Below, one piece after another: positions 24,750 to 34,817 of a stretch of 64,000 nucleotides of DNA. The DNA comes from Bacteroides ilei (GTDB taxonomy: Bacteria; Bacteroidota; Bacteroidia; Bacteroidales; Bacteroidaceae). Location: contig NZ_LT635803.1 in assembly GCF_900128495.1 (NCBI RefSeq), positions 43,316-107,315 on the forward strand, in the 5' to 3' direction. Within the stretch, counting starts at the first letter, position 1. Each line of letters opens with the position of its first letter. The translations under genes and the position numbers were made by a program. The notes under the pieces are model-generated. The model made no database searches. It was not told where the DNA came from and saw nothing but the letters and a program-made list of their open reading frames with translations.

Positions 24750-26234
24750 TTAGCGTGTATTTCTGAAGTTCTCCATGTTGCTGTAACGGCGTTTCATGAA
24801 GCGTACATAGATGTTGTATATCCAGTAGCGGTGTGTGAAGAATACCGCCAGTCCTATGACAATCATGACCGTATAGGCCGTATCCGGTTCGAACAGTACC
24901 GTCAGCAGCCGGTAGATGAGCAGGGGCACGATCATGGCTGCGATGGAAACGATCGACTGGTATTTGTTGGCATTCTGGCGTTTGCCCATCATACTTACGT
25001 TCAGCGGCATGGTTTTGTCGTTGTAGACTGCCATCTGCATGAGGCAGGCGAATACGGGTCCCATGGCGAAGCAGAGGTATCCCAGTGACATCAGCAGAGA
25101 CATGGAGCCCTTGATGACCGGTATCAGGCAGAGCAGGAACGGAATGACAAGGAAAATACACTGCAGGTAGTATTTGGCCCGCAGCATGTTATATACGGTT
25201 TCCCTGCGTACCATCAGTCCGTCTATGTAGTTCCCTTCGATGGCCATAATCTGGCTCAGTGTCATGATGCCGAACACAATGTAGCAGTACAGGCACATGA
25301 AATCGTTCATCAGGCTGTTCTCGCCGTAGATGTTGAAGGTGAGGAAGGCCGCGAACATACATACGCATACCATCAGCATCCAGAACTGGCTTTTCGGTGA
25401 TTTGTTGCGGAATATCATCTTCAGCTCCAGACGCATGTACTCGCCCACGTTCCCGTAACGGTCGAAGAAGCTGTAGCTGCTGATATGCTTGACACCTGTA
25501 TCGTCCTTGCGCGAAAGTTCGTTGTGGATGAGCCGGAGCTGTACTCGGTAGTTGATGAAACCCATAACGGCTATGGCCGCAAGTTCGCCCAGATAGGCCA
25601 GCGGGTTCCACAGGATGAAGGCTTCACCCAGGTTCATGGTAAAGGTGCTGAGCCATCCCTTTTCGGGCAGGAACTCGATGAGCGCCAATATGCCGTAGAC
25701 CGGTACGATAATCAGGATATTGAGAAACCTCTGGCGTACCAGAACCTTGACCAGCATACTCCAGTAGCTGTTCAGTACCATCAGGAGCCAGATGCCGAGG
25801 CAGTAGCCCAGCACCCCTGTAAGTCCGTACAGCCGGGTAACGGTTATCAGTCCGAAAGGAACAAAGAAGAACAGCCAGAAGAAATTGAATCCGCCCAGTC
25901 CGGATTCGATTAGAAGAACGCTCATCACTTTCCGTCGGGGTACCGGAAGCAGCAGGAAGGGCTTTATGGCCTGTACCGGGGTGGGGAAGAGAAAGCGTAT
26001 CAGGAAATCAAGGACCAGAAATACGATCAGTCCTTTGTCGAGCACATGGTATGGCTCCATATTAGGGAAACCATCCATAAACGCAAAGGACAGCATAACC
26101 CCGAAGAAAATGAGGTATGCTGCCCAGAATGCGATCATCAGATACACCAGAAACTTGGCAAAGCGGTTCTTTTCGAACATCGGACTCCGCTTTGCGTCGA
26201 GTTTCTGGAGTTTTCGGATATCATTATATAGCAT
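24750..26234 (-). CDS. DUF5687 ABC-transporter permease
   Basis: A 494-residue polytopic membrane protein with about 10-12 hydrophobic segments, beginning MLYNDIRKLQKLDAKRSPMF with a soluble start before the first helix. It is paired with the adjacent ABC ATPase. Family membership (DUF5687, found mainly in Bacteroidota) is from memory of size, layout and neighbour. The start is placed at 26234; seven upstream in-frame codons are less likely. Confidence 0.8.
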   Translation of the reverse strand: MLYNDIRKLQKLDAKRSPMFEKNRFAKFLVYLMIAFWAAYLIFFGVMLSFAFMDGFPNMEPYHVLDKGLIVFLVLDFLIRFLFPTPVQAIKPFLLLPVPRRKVMSVLLIESGLGGFNFFWLFFFVPFGLITVTRLYGLTGVLGYCLGIWLLMVLNSYWSMLVKVLVRQRFLNILIIVPVYGILALIEFLPEKGWLSTFTMNLGEAFILWNPLAYLGELAAIAVMGFINYRVQLRLIHNELSRKDDTGVKHISSYSFFDRYGNVGEYMRLELKMIFRNKSPKSQFWMLMVCVCMFAAFLTFNIYGENSLMNDFMCLYCYIVFGIMTLSQIMAIEGNYIDGLMVRRETVYNMLRAKYYLQCIFLVIPFLLCLIPVIKGSMSLLMSLGYLCFAMGPVFACLMQMAVYNDKTMPLNVSMMGKRQNANKYQSIVSIAAMIVPLLIYRLLTVLFEPDTAYTVMIVIGLAVFFTHRYWIYNIYVRFMKRRYSNMENFRNTR

Positions 26235-26265
26235 AATCGGAATATATCGGATCAATATGCCGCAA

Positions 26266-29076
26266 TCAGTTGTCGCCGGACGTCATGCTGACTTCAATGT
26301 CGTTATCCTGTGAGAAGATCGTTTTGGCAAACTTCTGCAGGTCGGCACCGGTTATTGTACTTACGAAATTGGCATAGCCGGTCACACGGTCATCGTCGGC
26401 CCAGTAATAGTTGTAGAGTGCTCCCATCCAGTAGGCGTTTTCCTTCTGGTTCTGTTCGTTGCTCTTTAACATGTACTCTTTCACTTTCTTCAGGTTCTCG
26501 GCGTCGGGACCTTTCTCGATGAAGTCGCTGATACCCTTGTTGACGAGGTCCACCATCTTGGCACGTCGGGCCGGATCGGTATCGAAGTAGATCTGGATGA
26601 TGGCTTCCGATGTAGGATATTTGTTCAGGCTTCCGCGTACGCTCACGCCGTATGAGGCTCCTTCCTGTTCACGAACGGTGTCGGTGTAGGTCATGGTGAG
26701 CAGCTGCCCGATCATGCTTGTCATCAGCTGGTTCTGGAGGTTATAGTCGCATTTGGCTGTGCGCACAAGGACTACGGTCGCCTTTTCCGTTTCGAGGTCT
26801 TTGTGGAAGACGTTCCTGTACTGGCCTTTGCGAAGTTCCATGCGGTCATGGAAAGTCTCCTTGCGGTTGATTGACGGCAAAGATCCCAGATAGGTCTCGA
26901 TAAGCGGAGTGGCGGTTGCCGGGTCGATGTTCCCTACAAAGATGAAAGTAAAGTCGCTTGCATCCTTGAACCGGTCTTTATAGAGTTCCATTACTTTCTG
27001 GTAGTCAATCCGGTCAATCATGTCGGCTTTGAGGCGCATGGCACGCGGATTGTCGCCATAGAGGGCTTTGTTGAGCGAGTCGGTCAGTGCTACCTGCGGA
27101 TTGGCCTCCAGGTTGGCAAGCTGGGCTTTCATACGGCTCTTGAACGAGTCGAAGGCTGCCTGGTCTGTACGTGGGGCGGTAAAGAGCAGGTAAGTGAGCT
27201 GCAGCATGGTTTCCAGGTCTTTCGGAGCGCAGGAACCGTTGACTGCTTCGGTGAGTGTGCGTACGGAAGATTCGGCCGAAACCACTTTACCGGCCAGGAC
27301 TTTCGGCAGCTCGATGGCGCTGAAGTTACCCAGACCGCCCAATGCTACCACCTGGTCTATCATCTTGAACTGGAGGGCATCCTTATCGTCGAAGACAGAT
27401 GTACCTCCGTTGCTGAATGACTGCATACGGATCTCGTCGGCCTTGAAATCGGTCTGTTTCAGGATGACATGTACGCCGTTGCTCAACGTAAGCACCGTCG
27501 ATCCGTACATGCCGGGTTCAGTCTTTACCACTTTTCCCGGCTGGGGAGTTTCTTTCAGAAGCGGTTCATCGGATACTTTGTCTACATACGGTTCGATCTT
27601 TTCGGCTTTCACGTCGGCCAGTACTTTCTTGATATCGGCCTCGGTAGGATATTTCATGTCCGGTTTGTCGGGGCAGAAAAGGGCTACCACAATGTTACTG
27701 TCGTTCACCATTCCCTTGAAAAGCTGGTTCACCTGGTCCAGAGGGATGTTCGGGACTATCTGGCTCATCAGGGTATACTCGTCTTCCACGCTCGGTATCG
27801 GTTCCGCATCGATGAAGTTACGTACATACTGTTCTACGAACTGTTCGTTCTTCATGTTGTTGCGCTCATTGTAAGCTTTTTCCAGCATACTCAGGTAGTC
27901 GGCCTTTGCACGTACATATTCGCCCGCTGTAAAGCCGAACCGGGTGGCACGCTCGAATTCACGCATCAGGGCAGCCAGTCCGCTCTCTATTGCATTTTCC
28001 TTGCATACGGCAGCACCCTGATAAGCCTTCTTGGTCTTTGACAGAATGAAGTCGCCGTCGGCCACACCGGCACCTATGAAGGGCGGGTTGGCACTTTGGG
28101 TCAGTTCGTCCAGGCGGGCGTTCATCATGCTTTCGGTCATGCCCAGCATGAAATTATATACCAGGTAGCCCACGTTGTTCTTCATTTCGTTGGGGAATGC
28201 GTCGTGCTTGTGGAACACGGCTACCTGTGCAACCTGCTGTTCCTTGTCCTTGGCTATGGCTATGATGGGTTCCTTGTTGTCGGGTACAGGGAAGTACTCG
28301 CGTGTAGCAGGGTTTTCAGGCATCTTGATCGGGCCGAACAGGTTTTTGATCTTGGCTTCCACGGCATCTACATCGATGTCGCCTACCACGATGATTCCCT
28401 GCTGGTCGGGGCGATACCATTTTTCATAGTAGTCGCGCAGAGCCTGGTATGGGAAATTGTCCACCACTTCCATCGTGCCGATAGGCAGGCGGTACGCATA
28501 TCGGCTGCCTGCGAACATTACGGGGAAGAGTGTTTCGTACATACGCATCATGGCTCCTGTACGGGTACGCCATTCTTCATGGATGACTCCACGTTCCTTG
28601 TCTATTTCTTTGGGAGCCAGTGTCAGGTCGTCTGCCCAGTCGTGCAATATCAGCAGACAGGAGTCGATGATCCCGTCGCGTATCACAGGAACGTCCGAAA
28701 TGTTGTATACGGTTTCGTCTACCGCAGTATAGGCATTGAGGTTGGTCCCGAATTTTACACCGATGGATTCCAGGTATTCACGGAGCGTGTTGCCCGGAAA
28801 ATGGGTCGTTCCGTTGAAACACATGTGTTCCAGGAAGTGGGCCAGTCCGCGCTGGTTGTCTTCTTCCAGGATGGAACCTACCTTTTGGGCTATATAGAAA
28901 TCAGCCTGTTTTTCCGGCCGTGTGTTGTGGCGGATATAATAGGTCATACCGTTGTCCAGTCGGCCTATCCTTACAGCCGGATCGGTCGGTACCGGTGGCA
29001 GCTGTTGTGCCGATGCCGTTGTGAATCCGCTTATCATCACAACGGCAACAAGGGCTTTTCTGAATATTTTTCTCAT
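26266..29076 (-). CDS. periplasmic M16-family zinc metallopeptidase
   Basis: A 936-residue pitrilysin-type peptidase. The signal peptide is residues 1-24 (ending TASAQ). The inverted zinc motif HFLEH occurs at 80-84, and a downstream glutamate lies in KERGVIHEEWR. Two tandem M16 halves are evident; the C-terminal half lacks the zinc motif, as usual. The enzyme is expected to degrade peptides in the periplasm. MRKIFRKALV at 29076 is the start because it begins the signal peptide. It lies 26 bases after trxB in the same operon. Confidence 0.92.
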   Translation of the reverse strand: MRKIFRKALVAVVMISGFTTASAQQLPPVPTDPAVRIGRLDNGMTYYIRHNTRPEKQADFYIAQKVGSILEEDNQRGLAHFLEHMCFNGTTHFPGNTLREYLESIGVKFGTNLNAYTAVDETVYNISDVPVIRDGIIDSCLLILHDWADDLTLAPKEIDKERGVIHEEWRTRTGAMMRMYETLFPVMFAGSRYAYRLPIGTMEVVDNFPYQALRDYYEKWYRPDQQGIIVVGDIDVDAVEAKIKNLFGPIKMPENPATREYFPVPDNKEPIIAIAKDKEQQVAQVAVFHKHDAFPNEMKNNVGYLVYNFMLGMTESMMNARLDELTQSANPPFIGAGVADGDFILSKTKKAYQGAAVCKENAIESGLAALMREFERATRFGFTAGEYVRAKADYLSMLEKAYNERNNMKNEQFVEQYVRNFIDAEPIPSVEDEYTLMSQIVPNIPLDQVNQLFKGMVNDSNIVVALFCPDKPDMKYPTEADIKKVLADVKAEKIEPYVDKVSDEPLLKETPQPGKVVKTEPGMYGSTVLTLSNGVHVILKQTDFKADEIRMQSFSNGGTSVFDDKDALQFKMIDQVVALGGLGNFSAIELPKVLAGKVVSAESSVRTLTEAVNGSCAPKDLETMLQLTYLLFTAPRTDQAAFDSFKSRMKAQLANLEANPQVALTDSLNKALYGDNPRAMRLKADMIDRIDYQKVMELYKDRFKDASDFTFIFVGNIDPATATPLIETYLGSLPSINRKETFHDRMELRKGQYRNVFHKDLETEKATVVLVRTAKCDYNLQNQLMTSMIGQLLTMTYTDTVREQEGASYGVSVRGSLNKYPTSEAIIQIYFDTDPARRAKMVDLVNKGISDFIEKGPDAENLKKVKEYMLKSNEQNQKENAYWMGALYNYYWADDDRVTGYANFVSTITGADLQKFAKTIFSQDNDIEVSMTSGDN

Positions 29077-29102
29077 GATTTCAGTTTTAGGTGTCTTGGG
29101 GC

Positions 29103-30050
29103 TTAGAGCAGGTTGTTGGCCGACAGGTAACGTTCGGCTTCTATGGCAGCCTTGCATCCGCTACCGGCAGCTGTGATGGCCTGACGGTAATGAGGGTCGG
29201 CTACGTCACCGGCGGCAAACACACCCGGGATACCGGTACATGGAGTAGAACCTTCGGTAAGGATATATCCTGTTTCGTCTGTCTTTACCCATGGCTTGAA
29301 AATGTCGGAATTAGGCTTGTGTCCGATAGCCAGGAAGAATCCGTCGATTGCCACATCGTAGCGTTCCTCGTCGGGTTCACCCATGCGTTTCACTACGTGC
29401 ATGCCTTCCACTCCGTTTTCACCGTAAAGGCCTACGGCGTTGTGCTCGAACAGCACGGTGATGTTCGGATGGTTCATTACACGCTCCTGCATGATCTTGG
29501 AGGCACGCAGATAAGGTTTGCGCACTACCAGGTAAACCTTGCTGGCCAGACCGGCCAGGTAGATAGCCTCTTCACAGGCGGTATCGCCTCCACCCACTAC
29601 GGCTACCACTTTCTTGCGGTAGAAGAATCCGTCGCAGGTAGCGCAGGCACTGACTCCCATTCCGGCGTATTTCTTTTCGTCTTCCAGACCCAGGTATTTG
29701 GCTGTGGCACCGGTAGAGATGATGACCGTATCGGCAGTGATTTCCTTTTCGTCATCGACTACAAACTTATAAGGAGCCTGGCTCAGGTCGGCTTTGGTGA
29801 CGATTCCGTTGCGGATATCCGTACCGAAACGTTCTGCCTGTTTGCGGAGGTCGTCCATGAGCACCGGTCCGGTTACTCCGTCCGGATAACCCGGAAAGTT
29901 TTCCACTTCAGTCGTGATGGTCAGCTGTCCACCCGGCTGTATACCTTCGTAAAGTACTGGAGCTATGTTAGCTCGGCTTGCATAAATAGCTGCTGTATAT
30001 CCAGCAGGGCCCGATCCGATGATCAGGCATTTTACATGTTCTGTTGCCAT
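29103..30050 (-). CDS. trxB: thioredoxin reductase
   Basis: A 315-residue flavoprotein. The FAD-binding motif GSGPAGYTAAIYASRA is at the N terminus, the redox-active CATC at 136-139, the NADPH site GGGDTACEEAIYL in the middle, and the C-terminal FAD motif GVFAAGDVADPHYRQ. The start MATEHVKCLI at 30050 is the usual one. It keeps thioredoxin reduced in the cytoplasm. It lies 30 bases after the lolA-like gene within the ftsK operon. Confidence 0.96.
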   Translation of the reverse strand: MATEHVKCLIIGSGPAGYTAAIYASRANIAPVLYEGIQPGGQLTITTEVENFPGYPDGVTGPVLMDDLRKQAERFGTDIRNGIVTKADLSQAPYKFVVDDEKEITADTVIISTGATAKYLGLEDEKKYAGMGVSACATCDGFFYRKKVVAVVGGGDTACEEAIYLAGLASKVYLVVRKPYLRASKIMQERVMNHPNITVLFEHNAVGLYGENGVEGMHVVKRMGEPDEERYDVAIDGFFLAIGHKPNSDIFKPWVKTDETGYILTEGSTPCTGIPGVFAAGDVADPHYRQAITAAGSGCKAAIEAERYLSANNLL

Positions 30051-30080
30051 ATTGATTATAAATTTAGATTTCACGTCAGT

Positions 30081-30689
30081 TTACCGCATGTCGATGACTT
30101 CGGCGGTAGGGTATTTTTTCGGATTGAAGCGGAAAGACTCCATGCTCACGTTCTTATAGGTCTTGTAGGAAGTTACGTTGAACACCTGTTTTTGTCCGTT
30201 GGACTGCCTGATGGTGATGTGGAGCGGCTGGTAATTATCCGAAACCCCTAAGGTAATGGACTGGATGTCTCCCTTTTCTTTCGGGGTGAGTATGATTTCG
30301 TGTCCCTGTTTCCCGTTGAATGTCCTGGTACCGTTGTAACGGTAGTCGAAGGCTGTCTGATACGACGTGATCCAGGAGTAGGGGTTGATGCTTCTTATCT
30401 CTTCTCCGGTAGGATTGGTTACGGTCACTTCATCGTTCTTCTCAACGTAGCTCCATTGGGTCTTGCCGTCGAACCAGCTTTTTATTCCGGCGCATTTCAG
30501 GTAAAAACATTCGCCGCGCAACCAGAGGGTACCTTCCTGGCTGCCGTTGAACGTAAGGCAGATACCGCCTGTACTTTTATACGCTGCTGCAGTCTTGTCG
30601 AGCACTGCCTTTGCCTGGGCATCCTGCCCGGCAAAGCTTTCCGTAAAGGCGATAAGCAGCAGTAATAGGGTAATATAAATCTTTTTCAT
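30081..30689 (-). CDS. lolA: LolA-like outer-membrane lipoprotein carrier
   Basis: A 202-residue periplasmic protein. The signal peptide is the first 20 residues (ending SFAG). The rest is an open beta-barrel pattern typical of LolA: LTFNGSQEGTLWLRGECFYL, SWFDGKTQWSYVEKNDEVTV, and SITLGVSDNYQPLHITIR. LolA carries lipoproteins from the inner to the outer membrane. Bacteroidota homologues are divergent, so the name is by fold pattern. The gene lies immediately downstream of ftsK, a common arrangement in several bacterial groups. Confidence 0.8.
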   Translation of the reverse strand: MKKIYITLLLLLIAFTESFAGQDAQAKAVLDKTAAAYKSTGGICLTFNGSQEGTLWLRGECFYLKCAGIKSWFDGKTQWSYVEKNDEVTVTNPTGEEIRSINPYSWITSYQTAFDYRYNGTRTFNGKQGHEIILTPKEKGDIQSITLGVSDNYQPLHITIRQSNGQKQVFNVTSYKTYKNVSMESFRFNPKKYPTAEVIDMR

Positions 30690-30734
30690 TTCAGGATCTG
30701 TTCAGTTTAGTTTCTCCCTTAGGGGGAGGATGGT

Positions 30735-33281
30735 TCAGTTCTTCAGGTTGCTCATACGCATTTCAAGGTCGTTCTCATCCATGCAGAGCACGTCGCGTGC
30801 CTTGCTTCCGTTGGCCGGCCCTACGATACCCGCACGTTCCAGCTGGTCCATGATACGTCCCGCCCGGTTGTAGCCGATGGAGAATTTCCGCTGGATGAGT
30901 GACGTCGATCCCTGCTGGTGATAGATGAGCAGACGGGCCGCTTCTTCGAACAGCGGGTCGAGGCGGTTCATGTCCACATCGGCGGCACTGCCGGTATCGG
31001 CGTTCTCGTCTACATATTCCGGCAGCTGGAATGCACATGGATAGCCTTGCTGCTTGCTGATATAGTTGGCTATACGCTCCACTTCCGGCGTATCTACAAA
31101 GGCGCACTGCACACGTACCGGATCGTTTCCCTGCAGGTAGAGCATGTCACCCTTACCGATCAGTTGCTGGGCACCCGGACGGTCCAGGATAGTACGTGAG
31201 TCCATCATGGAAGCCACGCGGAACGCTACACGTGCCGGGAAGTTGGCTTTGATGGTACCTGTAATGATATTGGTAGTCGGACGCTGGGTCGCTATGATGG
31301 CGTGGATACCTACGGCACGTGCCAGCTGTGCGATACGGCAGATAGGCAGTTCCACTTCCTTGCCTGCTGTCATGATCAGGTCCCCGAACTCATCGATGAT
31401 GATCACAATGTACGGCATGAACCGGTGTCCGTTCTCCGGATTCAGCTGGCGGTTGATGAACTTCGCGTTGTATTCCTTGATGTTACGGCATCCTGCCTTG
31501 CGCAGCAGGTCGTAACGGGTATCCATTTCCACACACAGTGAATTCAGTGTCTGCACTACCTTGGTTACATCGGTGATGATGGCGTCGCCGTCGCCCGGAA
31601 GTTTGGCCAGGAAGTGCTTTTCTATCGGTGCGTAGATGGCGAATTCCACCTTCTTCGGGTCGATGATGACGAACTTCAGTTCGCTGGGGTGCTTCTTGTA
31701 CAGCAGGGAAGTCACGATGGCGTTCAGACCTACCGATTTTCCTTGTCCGGTGGCACCGGCCACCAGCATGTGCGGCGCTTTGGCCAGGTCGACCATGAAC
31801 ACTTCATTGGTAATGGTCTTTCCCAGAGCTACGGGCAGGTCGAATGTGGTTTCCTGGAACTTCTTGCTGGCCAGGACCGACGCCATTGGGACGATGCGCG
31901 GATTGGCGTTCGGCACTTCGATACCGATGGTCCCTTTGCCCGGTATCGGAGCAATGATACGGATTCCCAGTGCCGAGAGGCTCAGGGCTATATCGTCTTC
32001 CAGGTTGCGTATCTTGGAAATACGTACCCCTTCGGCGGGTGTGATTTCATACAGTGTGATGGTAGGACCTACACTGGCTTTGATGGAACTGATTTCAATG
32101 CCGAAGCTGCGCAACACCTGGATGATGCGGTTCTTGTTGGCGTTCTGCTCTTCCATGTCGATTGTCGGCTCATGGTCGCCGTACGAGTTCAGCAGGTCGA
32201 GGGTAGGGAATTTGTAGTGTTCCAGGTCCAGTCTCGGGTTGTACGGCTGGCTCAGGTCGCCTTTTATCACTTCATCTTCTTCATGATGCTCGTCGCTTAT
32301 TTCAAATGTAGGTTCCGTGTCTTCCGCTGCGTTGATGTCCTCTTCCTCTTCCGGAATTTCCTGTTCTGCGATATCCGGTGTCATCGGCTGGCGTATGATG
32401 GGGGCAGCTGCAACGGTTTCCGCTTTCGGGGCCGGTTTGCGTGTGTCCGGGGTCAGGTCCAGTTCAATGGCGTGGGGAGGCTCTTCCGTATCCTCTTCTT
32501 GCTCTTGCTGTTCTTGTTCCTGACGGATATCGGTATGGATATTTTCATCATCGGGCTCCGGTCCGTTTTCCGGCAGTATGCTGTCTTCCTCTTCTTTTTT
32601 CTTATCTTCAGTGTCCGGTCCTTGCGGGTCTGTACCGTCCTTTTTCCTGAAGGGGATGGACGGGTGCAGGGCTTTCCTTACCACCCGGATGGTTTCGCTG
32701 GTAAAGAAGATGCAGATCAGTATCAGGGTGATCAGCAGGAAGAGGATGATGCCGGGGGCACCTATCTGGGAACAGATCCACCGGCTCACGTTATATCCGT
32801 GCAGTCCGCCCGGGTAGAGGAATGAATCGGCAAAGGTCCCTTCAAAGATAAATCCCAAGGCGATGGAAAGCCAGATCATGACGGTGGCACAGCCCACAAA
32901 CCATTTCCATAGCGTGAACTGGTAGGCTTTCATCAGTTTCATACCTGCAATGATAAGGAATACTACGATGAGATAAGCCGAAATGCCGAAGCAGTCGTTG
33001 ATAAGGAATTGAGCCAGCTGTGCTCCTCTGGCACCGGCATAGTTCTGTATGTGGTTGTCGGTCTGGAGCAGCTCTTCCGGGTTGGGGTGGGTCAGTATGC
33101 TCTGGTCGTTCCCTCCTGTGAAGAAGAATGAACTGAAGGCCAGAATCAGGTATACCCCGAAAATGACGCACAGCAGTCCTACGATGAAACGGACCGTTTC
33201 GCCCTTCATGGCTGTCACCACTTTCTCTTTTGTTATGAATTTTTTATCGTCGGTTTTTGTCTCTGTCTTTTTCTTGACCAT
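30735..33281 (-). CDS. ftsK: DNA translocase FtsK/SpoIIIE
   Basis: An 848-residue motor. Four membrane helices occur in roughly the first 190 residues, then an acidic Glu/Pro-rich linker (about 210-330). The motor domain has the Walker A loop GATGQGKSVGLNA and Walker B IVIIIDEFGDLI. A C-terminal gamma winged helix (LIQRKFSIGYNRAGRIMDQL) would read chromosome polarity signals. It pumps chromosome ends across the closing septum. It is the first gene of a co-directional chain to lolA, trxB, an M16 peptidase, a DUF5687 permease and an ABC ATPase, with gaps of 15-45 bases. Confidence 0.96.
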   Translation of the reverse strand: MVKKKTETKTDDKKFITKEKVVTAMKGETVRFIVGLLCVIFGVYLILAFSSFFFTGGNDQSILTHPNPEELLQTDNHIQNYAGARGAQLAQFLINDCFGISAYLIVVFLIIAGMKLMKAYQFTLWKWFVGCATVMIWLSIALGFIFEGTFADSFLYPGGLHGYNVSRWICSQIGAPGIILFLLITLILICIFFTSETIRVVRKALHPSIPFRKKDGTDPQGPDTEDKKKEEEDSILPENGPEPDDENIHTDIRQEQEQQEQEEDTEEPPHAIELDLTPDTRKPAPKAETVAAAPIIRQPMTPDIAEQEIPEEEEDINAAEDTEPTFEISDEHHEEDEVIKGDLSQPYNPRLDLEHYKFPTLDLLNSYGDHEPTIDMEEQNANKNRIIQVLRSFGIEISSIKASVGPTITLYEITPAEGVRISKIRNLEDDIALSLSALGIRIIAPIPGKGTIGIEVPNANPRIVPMASVLASKKFQETTFDLPVALGKTITNEVFMVDLAKAPHMLVAGATGQGKSVGLNAIVTSLLYKKHPSELKFVIIDPKKVEFAIYAPIEKHFLAKLPGDGDAIITDVTKVVQTLNSLCVEMDTRYDLLRKAGCRNIKEYNAKFINRQLNPENGHRFMPYIVIIIDEFGDLIMTAGKEVELPICRIAQLARAVGIHAIIATQRPTTNIITGTIKANFPARVAFRVASMMDSRTILDRPGAQQLIGKGDMLYLQGNDPVRVQCAFVDTPEVERIANYISKQQGYPCAFQLPEYVDENADTGSAADVDMNRLDPLFEEAARLLIYHQQGSTSLIQRKFSIGYNRAGRIMDQLERAGIVGPANGSKARDVLCMDENDLEMRMSNLKN

Positions 33282-33336
33282 AGTCTCATGTGTTTGGAAT
33301 TATGATTTCTTGTCGTATCATCTTTGATTTATTACG

Positions 33337-33344
33337 CAAATGTA
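33337..33344 (-). promoter_or_regulatory. -7 promoter box of the ftsK operon
   Basis: TACATTTG on the minus strand, 55 bases before the ftsK ATG at 33281. Confidence 0.45.
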
Positions 33345-33376
33345 CGAATAAAACTAAAACTGAAAAATTTTTTTCA

Positions 33377-33384
33377 TACCTTTG
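33377..33384 (+). promoter_or_regulatory. -7 promoter box of the DUF5063 operon
   Basis: TACCTTTG, 21 bases before the ATG at 33406 and divergent from the ftsK box. Confidence 0.45.
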
Positions 33385-33405
33385 CACACCAATTGACAAT
33401 TAAAT

Positions 33406-34074
33406 ATGGAAAAGAGCACTCCGATTATTTTCGATAGAAACACGGTTGAATTTGTGACTGTTGCCGCCGAATTCTGCGGATTCCTGGAACGGACTTCCGG
33501 AATGAAGCGCCGCAATTTTGTCGACAAGGCCCTCAAGCTGCTGCCTCTGCTGTATCTGAAGGCCTCTCTGCTTCCTGCCGGCGAACGGATTGATGAGGCC
33601 GATCCTGAGACATTCGTTACGGAAGGCGACTATGAGAGGGTACGTGGAGGTATTGCCGCACTGATGGGGAATATGGACGACTTTCTGGATGTGTTCCTGG
33701 AGGATATGGCCTACAGTGACACGCCTATCACGCAGACCATTTCTGAGAACCTGGCCGATGTATACCAGGTACTGAAGGATTTTATCTGTGTATACCAGCT
33801 GGGGCTTGACAAGACTATGAATGACGCCCTGATTATCTGCAACGAGCATTTTGCGGGTTTCTGGGGGCAGCGTCTGCTCAATGCGATGCGTGCCTTGCAT
33901 GACGTGAAGTACGGCCATCATACCGATGACGGTACGGACGATGAGATGAGTGAAGAGGAGCTTTACAGGAACTCTCCGCTGGCTTCCGACGCCGGTATTA
34001 CGGAAGACGACCTTTACGAAGGCCTTGACGCCGGTGAGGAAGATGACGGTTCGGGCGACCGCTGGGAGGAGTGA
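33406..34074 (+). CDS. DUF5063 family protein
   Basis: A 222-residue soluble, mainly helical protein with a very acidic C-terminal tail (DDGTDDEMSEEELYRNSPLA, then GEEDDGSGDRWEE). The helical body (EFVTVAAEFCGFLERTSGM, LLPLLYLKASLLP) matches what I recall of DUF5063. No catalytic motif is visible and the function is unknown. It starts a probable three-gene operon with a 3'-5' exonuclease-fold protein and an RNA methyltransferase. Confidence 0.75.
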   Translation: MEKSTPIIFDRNTVEFVTVAAEFCGFLERTSGMKRRNFVDKALKLLPLLYLKASLLPAGERIDEADPETFVTEGDYERVRGGIAALMGNMDDFLDVFLEDMAYSDTPITQTISENLADVYQVLKDFICVYQLGLDKTMNDALIICNEHFAGFWGQRLLNAMRALHDVKYGHHTDDGTDDEMSEEELYRNSPLASDAGITEDDLYEGLDAGEEDDGSGDRWEE

Positions 34075-34110
34075 CCGTCCGGATCGGATAAAAAACAACA
34101 AGACTTGATT

Positions 34111-34749
34111 ATGGTTGTAATACAGAACAAGATATCCAAACAGTATGTTTCCGCCTTGCCAAAGGATGCATTCGGCGGACGTATCTTTGTCATTTATACG
34201 GAAGAGGAAGCCCGTAAGGCGATTGCGTATCTCAATACCCATTCCATTGTGGGGGTGGATACCGAAACACGTCCTTCTTTCCGCAAGGGGACCGTGCATA
34301 AGGTGGCGTTGCTGCAGGTGTCTACGCACGATACCTGTTTCCTGTTCCGTCTGAACCATCTGGGCCTGCCCGATTTTCTGGAGGAGTTCCTGCAGAATGA
34401 CGTGTTGAAGGTGGGGCTTTCTCTGAAAGATGATTTTGCTATGTTGCGCAAACGTAACCAGAAGGATCCGCAGTCCGGCAACTGGATCGAACTGCAGGAT
34501 TATGTGACCCGTTTCGGCATTGAGGAGAAGAGTCTGCTGAAGATTTATGCGCTGCTCTTCGGAAAGAAGATATCGAAAAGCCAGCGCCTTTCCAACTGGG
34601 AGGCGGAGACGTTGACGGAGGCGCAGCAGCTGTATGCGGCTACCGATGCGTGGGCCTGCGTGGAGATCTATACTTACCTGGAAGAATTGCGCAGCCACGG
34701 AAACTATGAGGTGGTGAAGGTGCCTGATGAACAGCCCGAGCAGGCTTGA
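34111..34749 (+). CDS. 3'-5' exonuclease (RNase D/WRN-type DEDD) domain protein
   Basis: A 212-residue DEDD-type exonuclease fold. The first acidic pair is in GVDTETRPSFRKG; the second block is KVGLSLKDDFAML; the third is LYAATDAWACVEIY with D and a preceding Tyr, so the catalytic acids appear complete. It lacks the HRDC domain of RNase D. Small proteins of this type trim RNA or DNA 3' ends. The start ATG at 34111 is preferred to the TTG two codons upstream. It follows the DUF5063 gene by 36 bases. Confidence 0.85.
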   Translation: MVVIQNKISKQYVSALPKDAFGGRIFVIYTEEEARKAIAYLNTHSIVGVDTETRPSFRKGTVHKVALLQVSTHDTCFLFRLNHLGLPDFLEEFLQNDVLKVGLSLKDDFAMLRKRNQKDPQSGNWIELQDYVTRFGIEEKSLLKIYALLFGKKISKSQRLSNWEAETLTEAQQLYAATDAWACVEIYTYLEELRSHGNYEVVKVPDEQPEQA

Positions 34750-34817
34750 ATGAGGCTGCCGGCAGGGAATTTCCGCCATGGATTTTACTGTATAATTTTA
34801 TTTAATTCATTATAAGC

